DNA of 64,000 nt, from assembly GCA_947496705.1 (NCBI GenBank), contig CANMDW010000008.1:113931-177930 (forward strand), read 5' to 3'. Below the pieces are notes generated by a model. The model was not told where the DNA came from, made no database searches, and saw only the letters and a list, made by a program, of their open reading frames with translations. Positions 56,934 through 64,000 of the stretch are shown here, one piece after another (the first letter of the stretch is position 1; every line of letters starts with the position of its first letter). Source of the DNA: an uncultured Aquimarina sp. Its GTDB lineage: Bacteria > Bacteroidota > Bacteroidia > Flavobacteriales > Flavobacteriaceae. Position numbers and translations under genes: made by a program.

Positions 56934-59900
56934 ATGAACATAAAATTTATAGTTGCAAGCTTGGCTATACTCTTCTCTCTAAACTTGCATGCACAAGAAG
57001 TCGTTCTTAAAGGAAAAGAACTATTTGGAAACCTCAAAGCCCGACAAATAGGGCCTGCCCTTATGAGTGGTCGAATTATCGACCTGGAAAATCATCCAAC
57101 CAATGATCGTATACTATATGTTGGCACTGCCGGTGGTGGTGTATGGAAATCTTCAAATGGTGGAGCAAGTTTTGCCCCTGTATTTGATGAGTATGCACAA
57201 TCCATCGGAGTCGTTACATTAGACCCCAATGATCCTGATAATACTGTTTGGGTAGGAACCGGAGAGATATGGACCAGAAATAGTGTTTCTATTGGTGATG
57301 GTTTATACAAATCAACAGATGGAGGTGCCAACTGGAAAAAAATGGGGTTCGAAAATTCTGAACGAATCAGCAGCATACAAATCAATCCCAAAAACTCAAA
57401 TGAAATATATGTAGGTGTTATGGGGGCTTTATGGGGGGATAGTGAAGATAGAGGTGTATACAAAACAATTGATGGTGGAAAAACCTGGAATAAAATATTT
57501 TATATCAACGAAAAAACCGGTGCCAATGATATTATAATGGATCCAACCAATCCCAATACCCTATATGTTGCGATGTGGGAATTTAGAAGAACCGCATGGG
57601 GCTTTAATTCTGGTGGACCCAATAGTGCATTATATAAATCTACCGATGCCGGAAAAACCTGGAATAAAATCCACAATGGTTTCCCGAAAGGGGACTTGGG
57701 CAGATTTGCCATAGCAATTGCGCCTTCGAATCCAAAAATAGTATATGCTGTAGTTGAAAGCAAAGAAGACAAAGGATTATATCGTTCTGATGATGCAGGT
57801 AGTAATTGGAAATTACTGAATGGTGATTTTGGCCTTGTGGTTAGACCTTTCTACTTTTCAAGAATTGTAGTAGACCCAAAAAATCCGGATATTTTGGTTA
57901 AAGGAGGATTGTTTGGGTCTATCTCAAGAGATGGAGGAAAAACATTCAAAGACTTAGGGAGTATGCATGCAGATATACACGACATAGTTTTCGACATCAA
58001 TAATTCAGACAGAATGTATGTAGGAACAGATGGCGGAGTGTATCGCAGCTGGGATGGTGGATCTACAATGGATATGGTAGATAATTTACCCGTTTCTCAG
58101 TTTTACCATATCAGTGTGGATAACCAAGAGCCATACAATATTTACGGCGGCCTGCAAGACAATGGTTCCTGGTGGGGGCCGTCTTCTTCTCCCGGAGGAA
58201 TAGAAGCTCGTGACTGGAATCGTGTAGGGTATGGTGATGGGTTCAGGGTATTAAAACATCCTACAAAGAATATCATCTATTCAGAGATGCAAGGAGCACA
58301 ATATGTCTGGAGATATGATGTAGATAAAAATTACACCAAAAATATTCAACCTTTACCCATTAAAGGAGAAGCTGATTTGCGTTTTAACTGGAATGCTCCT
58401 ATGGCGGTGAGCAGTCACCAACCAGATCGATTTTATATGGGTAGTCAGTTTCTGCATGTGAGCGAAGATATGGGAGATAACTGGAAAAAAATATCCCCAG
58501 ATCTTACCACCAATGATCCCGCAAAACAAGATAAAGAATCAGGAGGTATTTCTACAGACAAATCAGGTGCAGAAACACATACAACTATCTTTACTATTGC
58601 CGAATCTCCTATTGATCAAAAAGTAATTTGGGTGGGCACTGATGATGGTAATGTACAAGTAACACGAGATGGTGGAGCAACCTGGATAAATACCGTAGCC
58701 AATATTCAGGGACTCCCAAAAAACACCTGGGTATACCACATCGAGGCAAGTGTTCATAATAAAGGTACTGCATATGCTGTTTTTGATGGTCATGCATCGG
58801 GAGATATGAAACCCTATGTGTATAAAACTTCAGATTTCGGAAAAACATGGCAATCTCTTGTAACAGATGATATTATAGGATTTGCAAGAAACATCCAGGA
58901 GGATTATGTACATGAGGATTTATTATATCTGGGTACCGAGTTTGGATTGTTTATTACGATCGACGGTGGAAAGAACTGGTCTCGTTTTACCAATAATATG
59001 CCTGCAACTGCAGTTCATTTTATTGATTTGCAGAAAAAAACAAATGATTTGGTATTAGGAACTCATGGCCGGGGCATTATCATTATAGATAATATTTCTC
59101 CGTTGCGACAGATAAATCAGGAAGTTCTCACCAAAGATGTGCACTTTTTTGACACAAAACCTTCAATAATTAAAGAAGAAGGTGGTTTTGGCGGCGGAAG
59201 TACAGAACTTCAGTTTACCGGAGATAATCCCAGTGCTGATGCAAAAATTATTTATTATTTAAAAAAGAGACATACTTTCGGAAAAATGACACTCTCTATT
59301 CAAGATCAGGAGGGTAACACAATAGTAAGTCTTGTGCCTGGCAAGGCAAAAGGAATTAATATCGTAGATTGGAATTTTAGGAGAAAAGGACCAAAAGTAG
59401 CCGCAGGAAAAACATTCACCTTTGGTGGTTTTACTGCTCCAAGAGTTCCTGCCGGAACCTATAAGGTTGTGCTTACCAAAAGTAAAAAACAATATGAAAG
59501 CACTATAACACTAGAAAATGACCCTGCTTCTTTGATAACCAATGAAGAGCGTATTGCCCAGCAAAAGGTGACATCACAGTTATTTAATGACATGGAAGAC
59601 CTGGCGTATTTGGTCTACAAAATCGATCAGAATATTAACAAAGCCACAGCACTTTCAAAAAAAGATCCAGCTTCAAAAAAAGTGACTTCTGCCGTTATTA
59701 AAGAATTAAACACCTTAAAAGAAACACTGGTAGTAACTACAGGAGATAACTATGTGGATGAGGCAGAGCCACAATTGAGAGAAAAAATCTCTAAATTATA
59801 TGGAGAAGTAGCAGATCAATTTGAAAAACCTTCATTTTCCCAATTAGAGAATATGGAAGTATTAGGAAGCAGATTGAAAGAAGCCATGTCTTCCTACGAA

Positions 59901-60002
59901 AAAATAAACAACAAGCAGATCTCAAAAATGAATACATATCTGGAAAAAACAGATGGTGTACTTGCCGAAATTTTAGATAAAGAAAAATTTCTAAGTAAAT
60001 AA
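56934..60002 (+). CDS. VPS10/sortilin-like BNR-repeat secreted protein
   Basis: 1022 aa. Signal peptide to about residue 20 (LNLHAQ). At least nine Asp-box/BNR motifs lie across the first 700 residues (for example STDGGANWKKM, TIDGGKTWNKI, SRDGGKTFKDL, TRDGGATWINT, TIDGGKNWSRF), giving two beta-propellers of the sortilin type. The last 300 residues hold an Ig-like segment (about 780-850) and a helical tail. Databases often call such proteins glycosyl hydrolases, but the repeats alone do not imply an enzyme. They may act as peptide-binding or peptidase-associated proteins. There is no T9SS domain or lipobox. A terminator follows at 60032. Confidence 0.85.
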   Translation: MNIKFIVASLAILFSLNLHAQEVVLKGKELFGNLKARQIGPALMSGRIIDLENHPTNDRILYVGTAGGGVWKSSNGGASFAPVFDEYAQSIGVVTLDPNDPDNTVWVGTGEIWTRNSVSIGDGLYKSTDGGANWKKMGFENSERISSIQINPKNSNEIYVGVMGALWGDSEDRGVYKTIDGGKTWNKIFYINEKTGANDIIMDPTNPNTLYVAMWEFRRTAWGFNSGGPNSALYKSTDAGKTWNKIHNGFPKGDLGRFAIAIAPSNPKIVYAVVESKEDKGLYRSDDAGSNWKLLNGDFGLVVRPFYFSRIVVDPKNPDILVKGGLFGSISRDGGKTFKDLGSMHADIHDIVFDINNSDRMYVGTDGGVYRSWDGGSTMDMVDNLPVSQFYHISVDNQEPYNIYGGLQDNGSWWGPSSSPGGIEARDWNRVGYGDGFRVLKHPTKNIIYSEMQGAQYVWRYDVDKNYTKNIQPLPIKGEADLRFNWNAPMAVSSHQPDRFYMGSQFLHVSEDMGDNWKKISPDLTTNDPAKQDKESGGISTDKSGAETHTTIFTIAESPIDQKVIWVGTDDGNVQVTRDGGATWINTVANIQGLPKNTWVYHIEASVHNKGTAYAVFDGHASGDMKPYVYKTSDFGKTWQSLVTDDIIGFARNIQEDYVHEDLLYLGTEFGLFITIDGGKNWSRFTNNMPATAVHFIDLQKKTNDLVLGTHGRGIIIIDNISPLRQINQEVLTKDVHFFDTKPSIIKEEGGFGGGSTELQFTGDNPSADAKIIYYLKKRHTFGKMTLSIQDQEGNTIVSLVPGKAKGINIVDWNFRRKGPKVAAGKTFTFGGFTAPRVPAGTYKVVLTKSKKQYESTITLENDPASLITNEERIAQQKVTSQLFNDMEDLAYLVYKIDQNINKATALSKKDPASKKVTSAVIKELNTLKETLVVTTGDNYVDEAEPQLREKISKLYGEVADQFEKPSFSQLENMEVLGSRLKEAMSSYEKINNKQISKMNTYLEKTDGVLAEILDKEKFLSK

Positions 60003-60031
60003 CATAAAAAAACTCTTTTCAAATCCTGATT

Positions 60032-60054
60032 AAAGCCTTCAAAATGAAGGCTTT
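60032..60054 (+). terminator. Rho-independent terminator
   Basis: aaagccttc (60032-60040) pairs perfectly with gaaggcttt (60046-60054) across aaaat, followed by tctctt. It lies 30 bp downstream of the VPS10-like gene stop. Confidence 0.85.
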
Positions 60055-60197
60055 TCTCTTATGAATAAATTATTGCTTGCTTAATAGAAAGGAAAAATGG
60101 AAAGAGTATTTTTATGTTTATAAGTCGTTTAAAACTCTATCAGTCACCTTAAGTTTTGAATTTAACTATTACTTATTTTTAGTAAACCTTCTTTATT

Positions 60198-60602
60198 ATG
60201 GAAAACAGGGAAACAAATTTATTGGCAATACGTCCACAAATATTAAATGCAAGGGTTTCTAAAAACATGTCTGATGATGAGCAATTTCAGAACAAAACGA
60301 TGAGGCCTATTATAAAGCTACAGGGGGATTTACTTATTGAAGTGTTCAAAAATTATATCAAAAAAAGAAAAAACACTTTCTATGAGTTACCCCTCGAAAA
60401 ACGTATGGATTTTATTGAAAATGCCATTCAGAAAGACATGAAATTCAGGAATAGTCTTAAAGGGATGATTATTGGGCAGTTTACCGTTGAAGAATACCTC
60501 ATGTATAACAAAAACTCATCGGCCTTAAACAAACGCATGATGAATATTGTAAAAGAACGTTTGCAGGACAATGTACAATTACTGGAATATCAAGTAGCCT
60601 AA
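60198..60602 (+). CDS. Conserved flavobacterial protein of unknown function
   Basis: 134 aa, no signal peptide. The sequence is helical and basic, with KTMRPIIKLQGDLLIEVFKN, YELPLEKRMDFIENAIQKD and LKGMIIGQFTVEEY, ending in a long helix. I recognise it as a type of short protein common in flavobacteria, sometimes labelled glyoxalase in databases, although no glyoxalase metal site is visible. The ATG at 60198 is preferred because the family start is the MENRETNLLA pattern. It is convergent with purC. Confidence 0.7.
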   Translation: MENRETNLLAIRPQILNARVSKNMSDDEQFQNKTMRPIIKLQGDLLIEVFKNYIKKRKNTFYELPLEKRMDFIENAIQKDMKFRNSLKGMIIGQFTVEEYLMYNKNSSALNKRMMNIVKERLQDNVQLLEYQVA

Positions 60603-60662
60603 TCCTACCGAATTCAGTTAATTGAAAACTAAATTGAATATTTTTTTTGTCTTGGTTTATAT

Positions 60663-61622
60663 TTAATATGCCGAGTTATGCTTTAAATATCCCAGCACAT
60701 TATTCTCTATGCGTTGTGTAATATCAGAAACATCTCCTTTTTCAAAAGAGGTGCCGGTGATATTTTCATAAAGCTCGATATACCGTTCAGAGACAGAGTA
60801 GATATATTCATCTGTCATCTCGGGGATTTGTTGCCCTTCTTTCCCTTGAAAACCATTACTTATTAACCACTGTCTCACGAATTCTTTAGACAATTGCTTT
60901 TGCGATGCTCCCTTTTGCTGCCGTTCTTCATATCCTTCAGCATAAAAATAACGGGAAGAATCGGGTGTATGAATTTCGTCTATTAAAACGATCTTACCTT
61001 CTTTGGTTTTGCCAAACTCATATTTAGTGTCTACTAAAATTAATCCTCGTTCTGCAGCAATCTCAGTTCCTTTTTCAAAAAGCTTGCGTGTATACTCTTC
61101 CAGAACTATATAATCTTCTTCAGAAACGATTCCTTTAGACAATATTTCCTCCCGGGAGATATCTTCATCATGCGCTCCATTATCAGCTTTGGTAGATGGT
61201 GTAATAATAGGCTCTGGAAACCGATCATTTTCTTTCATTCCCTCGGGCATAACCACACCGCACAATGTTCGTCTGCCTGCTCTGTATTCTCGAGCCGCAT
61301 GGCCAGACAGATATCCTCTAATCACCATTTCTACCTTAAAAGGTTTACAAAGATACCCCACAGCCACATTGGGGTCTGGGGTTGCAATCAACCAATTGGG
61401 CACCAGATCTTCAGTCGCTTTCATCATTTTGGTGGCAATCTGATTCAGGATCTGCCCTTTAAAAGGAATTCCTCTTGGCATCACCACATCAAATGCCGAT
61501 AAACGATCTGTAGCGATCATAACCAGTAATTCATCATCGATATTATACACCTCTCTTACTTTGCCTTTGTATACCGATTTTTGGCCAGGAAAGTTATAGT
61601 TTGTATCTATAATTGTATTCAT
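60663..61622 (-). CDS. purC: Phosphoribosylaminoimidazole-succinocarboxamide synthase
   Basis: 319 aa, the long form of SAICAR synthase. Characteristic segments are YKGKVREVYNIDDELLVMIA (nucleotide-binding hairpin), TDRLSAFDVVMPRGIPFKGQ, VEMVIRGYLSGHAAREYRAG, IITPSTKADNGAHDEDISRE, LILVDTKYEFGKTKEGKIVL and DEIHTPDSSRYFYAEGYEER. It joins CAIR and aspartate with ATP in purine synthesis. The gene follows phoH in the same direction with a 102-bp gap carrying repeats. Confidence 0.98.
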   Translation of the reverse strand: MNTIIDTNYNFPGQKSVYKGKVREVYNIDDELLVMIATDRLSAFDVVMPRGIPFKGQILNQIATKMMKATEDLVPNWLIATPDPNVAVGYLCKPFKVEMVIRGYLSGHAAREYRAGRRTLCGVVMPEGMKENDRFPEPIITPSTKADNGAHDEDISREEILSKGIVSEEDYIVLEEYTRKLFEKGTEIAAERGLILVDTKYEFGKTKEGKIVLIDEIHTPDSSRYFYAEGYEERQQKGASQKQLSKEFVRQWLISNGFQGKEGQQIPEMTDEYIYSVSERYIELYENITGTSFEKGDVSDITQRIENNVLGYLKHNSAY

Positions 61623-61625
61623 TAC

Positions 61626-61723
61626 TTAGTTTGTGAGTATTTGAGTATTTGAGTTCTTGAGTATGTTTTATATAATAACTCCCACCACTCACAGCGAAGC
61701 GTTCTCACAAACTCACAAACTAA
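61626..61723. repeat. Inverted repeat with short direct repeats between phoH and purC
   Basis: ttagtttgtgag (61626-61637) recurs inverted as ctcacaaactaa (61712-61723), a 12-bp perfect arm pair spanning almost the whole gap. Next to the left arm the unit tgagtattt is repeated (61635-61643, 61644-61651) and followed by the variants tgagttct and tgagtatg. The right arm has ctcacaaa twice. It may form a large stem-loop in the phoH-purC transcript or be a flavobacterial repeat family member. Confidence 0.65.
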
Positions 61724-61724
61724 A

Positions 61725-62681
61725 CTACCCATTTCTATTTTCAATTTCTTTGTAAGCTGCAATTACTTTTTTCACCAATTTATGCCGTATCACATCTTTG
61801 TCGTCCAGATAGATCATCCCAATTCCCTGAATATTTTTTAATACCAGCAAGGCTTCTTTAAGGCCAGAAGTAACTCTTCGTGGTAAATCAATTTGACCAG
61901 GATCTCCGGTAATAATAAACTTTGCACTCTTACCCATACGTGTCAGGAACATTTTCATTTGTGCATGTGTGGTATTTTGAGCCTCATCGAGGATAACAAA
62001 GGCATTATCCAATGTTCTACCACGCATAAATGCCATTGGTGCAATTTGAATAATTCCTTTTTCAATAAAACTTTCCAGTTTTTCACTTGGGATCATATCC
62101 CGTAAGGCATCATATAACGGTTGCATATACGGGTCTAGTTTTTCCTTAAGATCCCCCGGCAAGAACCCAAGGTTTTCTCCTGCTTCAACCGCTGGACGAG
62201 TAAGAATAATGCGCCTCACCTGTTTTTCTTTCAATGCTTTTACCGCCAGTGCCACTCCGGTATACGTTTTTCCGGTCCCGGCAGGGCCAATGGCAAAAAC
62301 CATATCATTTTTATTTGAAGATTCTACCAATTTACGTTGATTGGCAGTCTGCGCTTTGATTAACTTACCTCCTACCCCATGCACCAAGGTTTCTCCGCTC
62401 ACGGCAGATGTTTCATAATCGGCCTTACTTTCACTGGTAAGTACGCGCTCAATTACATTTTCATCCAGCTTGTTGTAGGTGGCAAAATGTTCGAGAAGCA
62501 TATTGAGACGTATATCAAACTCTTCGAGCATGTCTTCATCACCATATACTTTCATTTTACTGCCTCTCGCTACAATTTTTAACTTGGGGAAGTATTTTTT
62601 TAATAACTGAATATTGCTATTCTGAAGTCCGAAAAACTCTCTCGGATTAATCTCTGTAAGTTCAATAATAAGTTCGTTCAA
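61725..62681 (-). CDS. phoH: PhoH-like ATPase
   Basis: 318 aa. An N-terminal KH-like segment (about 10-70) is followed by a linker and the P-loop domain: IGPAGTGKTYTGVALAVKAL (Walker A, 132-139), RRIILTRPAVEAGENLGFLP, ALRDMIPSEKLESFIEKGII, NAFVILDEAQNTTHAQMKMF (Walker B, about 228-236) and KFIITGDPGQIDLPR. It is a cytoplasmic ATPase tied to RNA metabolism and ribosome maturation (family often adjacent to ybeY). It is divergent from the SAM hydrolase gene. Confidence 0.96.
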   Translation of the reverse strand: MNELIIELTEINPREFFGLQNSNIQLLKKYFPKLKIVARGSKMKVYGDEDMLEEFDIRLNMLLEHFATYNKLDENVIERVLTSESKADYETSAVSGETLVHGVGGKLIKAQTANQRKLVESSNKNDMVFAIGPAGTGKTYTGVALAVKALKEKQVRRIILTRPAVEAGENLGFLPGDLKEKLDPYMQPLYDALRDMIPSEKLESFIEKGIIQIAPMAFMRGRTLDNAFVILDEAQNTTHAQMKMFLTRMGKSAKFIITGDPGQIDLPRRVTSGLKEALLVLKNIQGIGMIYLDDKDVIRHKLVKKVIAAYKEIENRNG

Positions 62682-62732
62682 AAGCTATACGAATTTTAGT
62701 ATGATTTTTTTTAAGGATTGACTAAGTTTGCT

Positions 62733-62770
62733 ATCCCAATAGTACCAGCTATCGGGATTGGGATTTTTTT
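62733..62770 (+). terminator. Hairpin with T-run in the phoH / SAM-hydrolase divergent gap
   Basis: atcccaat (62733-62740) pairs with attgggat (62756-62763), and seven T's end at 62770. The loop contains agctatcgg, part of a palindrome-like sequence frequent in flavobacterial intergenic DNA. By shape it is a plus-strand terminator, yet no plus-strand gene ends here. It might end antisense transcripts from phoH or sit in the leader of the downstream gene. Confidence 0.45.
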
Positions 62771-62945
62771 AAGTCTTTTGTCGGGAAAACAAAAAAAGAA
62801 TTTAAAAACAGATCTTAACAATGTTATGGTCATAAAAACGGTTTTATCATCATTTTGTAGCCCAAAGAAAAACTTTGAGTAACTTCAAAGCAAATTTACG
62901 TTTTTTTAAGTGCTTACAACTAAAAGATATTAACAAATCTTATAC

Positions 62946-63776
62946 ATGCCAATTATCACATTAACTACAGATTTTGGAATCAAAGATCATTTTGTATCTG
63001 CGGTTAAAGGGGCAATATACAATGAGCTGCCAGAAGCAAAGGTTGTTGATATATCACATGAAATTTCACCTTTTCATATTACCGAAGCGGCCTACATCAT
63101 ACAAAATGCTTATAAAAGCTTTCCGAAAGGCAGTATACACATTATTGGAATCGATAGCGAACTTAACCCCGAGAATAAACATATCGCAGTAAAACTAGAC
63201 GATCACTATTTTATTTGTGCCAACAATGGATTGATCTGTTTAATTGCATCAGAATTTAATCCCGAAAAAATTGTTGAAATAAACATTCACGATGCTATTG
63301 TATCAAATTTCCCGGTACTCGATGTATTTGTTGCTGTTGCCTGTCATATCGCCCGTGGAGGGAAACTCGAAGTCATCGGCAAAACAATCCCAGAAATTAA
63401 AACCATCAAAGGGGTGACCCCGATCGTAAACCTTGGGGATAAACAAATTGTAGGAAGTATTATTTATATAGACAACTACGGAAATCTGGTAACCAATATC
63501 ACCCGTAAACTTTTTGAAGAGATAGGAAAAGGAAGAAAATTTAAAATCACTGCCCGCACGGCAGTGTTTGAAAATGTATATCAACGTTATAGCGATGCCA
63601 TAAATTTTGAAATTGAAAAGAGTAAACGTGAAGAAGACGGTAAAAAATTGGCCATTTTTAATTCCTCAGGATATTTAGAATTGGCAATTTATAAAAGTAA
63701 TCCAAAAACTGTAGGAGGAGCATCCAGTCTTTTTGGATTACACTATCGGGATACGGTGAGCATTAGTTTTAAATAA
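62946..63776 (+). CDS. S-adenosyl-L-methionine hydrolase (DUF62 / SAM hydroxide adenosyltransferase)
   Basis: 276 aa, cytoplasmic. The N-domain has PIITLTTDFGIKDHFVSAVK (the catalytic Asp in the TTDFG motif and the following D-H), VVDISHEISPFHITEAAY and IHIIGIDSELNPENKHIAV; the C-domain has GSIIYIDNYGNLVTNIT and a beta-barrel end. The family uses SAM with hydroxide to give adenosine and methionine; true chlorinase/fluorinase residues are not evident. It is a common single-copy flavobacterial gene, here next to phoH. Confidence 0.93.
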   Translation: MPIITLTTDFGIKDHFVSAVKGAIYNELPEAKVVDISHEISPFHITEAAYIIQNAYKSFPKGSIHIIGIDSELNPENKHIAVKLDDHYFICANNGLICLIASEFNPEKIVEINIHDAIVSNFPVLDVFVAVACHIARGGKLEVIGKTIPEIKTIKGVTPIVNLGDKQIVGSIIYIDNYGNLVTNITRKLFEEIGKGRKFKITARTAVFENVYQRYSDAINFEIEKSKREEDGKKLAIFNSSGYLELAIYKSNPKTVGGASSLFGLHYRDTVSISFK

Positions 63777-63898
63777 CCCCCCAACAGATCACTGATAATG
63801 CAACTTGTAGTATCGGGCACTTCGAGAAGGGGATTGCAATAAAAAATTAAGCATCTGGATACTTTGCCAAAGAATTTCTTGTAAAAAATGGTGTGTCT

Positions 63899-63918
63899 AA
63901 TGCTCTAAAAAGAGCATT
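63899..63918 (+). terminator. Perfect 8-bp stem-loop downstream of the SAM hydrolase gene
   Basis: aatgctct (63899-63906) pairs with agagcatt (63911-63918) across aaaa. It lies about 120 bp after the gene stop and has no T-run, and it overlaps the start of the tandem repeat. It may be a transcript end or part of the repeat unit's architecture. Confidence 0.35.
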
Positions 63919-64000
63919 GCAATGAAACCTTGAGTATCTCACCTGCCGGAAAGAAAATTGCAACAAAACCTTGAGTATCTCACCTGCCGGAAAGAAAATT
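63916..64000. repeat. 41-bp tandem repeat running off the right edge
   Basis: Units at 63916-63956 and 63957-63997 are identical except at two positions near the start (attgcaatg versus attgcaaca). A third unit begins at 63998. Each contains ttgagtatctcacctgccgg. A lone attgcaat at 63833-63840, exactly 83 bp before the first unit, hints at a degenerate earlier copy of double length. The copy number beyond the window is unknown. Confidence 0.85.

Noticed and set aside
57092..57463. Minus-strand ORF inside the VPS10-like gene
   Set aside because: A mirror of the repeated Asp-box codons; the plus-strand protein is continuous and well formed.
56934..60002. Calling the BNR protein a sialidase for the N-glycan locus
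   Set aside because: The Asp-boxes fit sortilin-type propellers, sialidase catalytic residues (Arg triad, FRIP) are not seen, and it is far from the locus.
63833..64000. CRISPR array at the right edge
   Set aside because: The units are direct 41-bp tandem copies without unique spacers, and no cas gene is near.
1..64000. tRNA, rRNA or a replication origin in the window
   Set aside because: I found no cloverleaf with a TTCRA arm, no rRNA-like segment and no dnaA-box cluster by eye; a tRNAscan run would settle the tRNA question.

Overview
The window comes from an AT-rich genome of a marine-type flavobacterium (Bacteroidota, Flavobacteriaceae-like). The grounds are a SusC/SusD pair, type IX secretion (T9SS) C-terminal sorting domains, many SPII lipoproteins, a LytS/LytTR pair, Bacteroidota-type GH92 and GH130 enzymes, weak Shine-Dalgarno signals and flavobacterial housekeeping genes (PurC, PhoH, SAM hydrolase, DUF72). 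The genus cannot be fixed from this sequence.

Layout. (1) 1-7.9 kb is an accessory, partly decayed zone: a partial HAD phosphatase, a wrecked methionine aminopeptidase copy (357-595), a penicillin-binding-protein-like serine hydrolase, a frameshifted IS21-type transposase fragment with terminal repeats (2056-2564), a PKD/beta-helix lipoprotein, the broken C-terminus of a T9SS-secreted repeat protein (4056-4608), a small lipoprotein, and a TPR/AraC membrane regulator. (2) 7.9-47.5 kb is one very large, nearly unbroken minus-strand array that I read as an N-glycan utilisation locus. In order of transcription it holds GH92-D, a sodium:solute symporter, a MITE-like element, a T9SS-secreted GH18-like protein (candidate endo-beta-N-acetylglucosaminidase), GH130, a CBM9-like protein, a GHL10-like TIM barrel, GH92-C and a glycosylasparaginase. 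Next come five genes of a planctomycete-type cytochrome module (PSD1/DUF1549-DUF1553, DUF1501, a beta-propeller, a lipoprotein, and a membrane cytochrome c/LRR protein). The array ends with GH20, GH92-B, GH92-A, GH29, SusC, SusD, an FG-GAP/ASPIC protein and CutC. (3) 47.7-49.5 kb holds a divergent LytS/LytTR two-component system, followed by a ROK sugar kinase. (4) 50.7-64 kb is mostly housekeeping or general: a PAS-rich histidine kinase with a stand-alone receiver, a DEAD-box helicase, a His-rich small secreted protein, DUF72, an outer-membrane-lipoprotein-sorting-like protein, a VPS10/BNR protein, PurC, PhoH, a SAM hydrolase, and a 41-bp tandem repeat that runs off the window end.

How the genes fit together (inference from family functions). 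The secreted GH18-like enzyme would release or trim N-glycans outside the cell and SusC/SusD would import them. In the periplasm GH20 would remove GlcNAc, GH29 fucose and the four GH92 enzymes alpha-mannose, and the Ntn-hydrolase would split GlcNAc-Asn. The remaining Man-beta-1,4-GlcNAc would enter the cytoplasm, possibly through the SSS symporter, to be phosphorolysed by GH130, with the ROK kinase acting on a released sugar. No sialidase or beta-galactosidase is present here, so the substrate is more likely high-mannose, paucimannose or GlcNAc/fucose-decorated than sialylated.

The least explained part is the planctomycete-type cytochrome/DUF1501 module embedded in this locus (26.2-34.0 kb). 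Its two distal members carry the same C-terminal pair of modules as the adjacent GH20, which suggests a redox-linked, glycan-targeted periplasmic or surface complex of unknown function.
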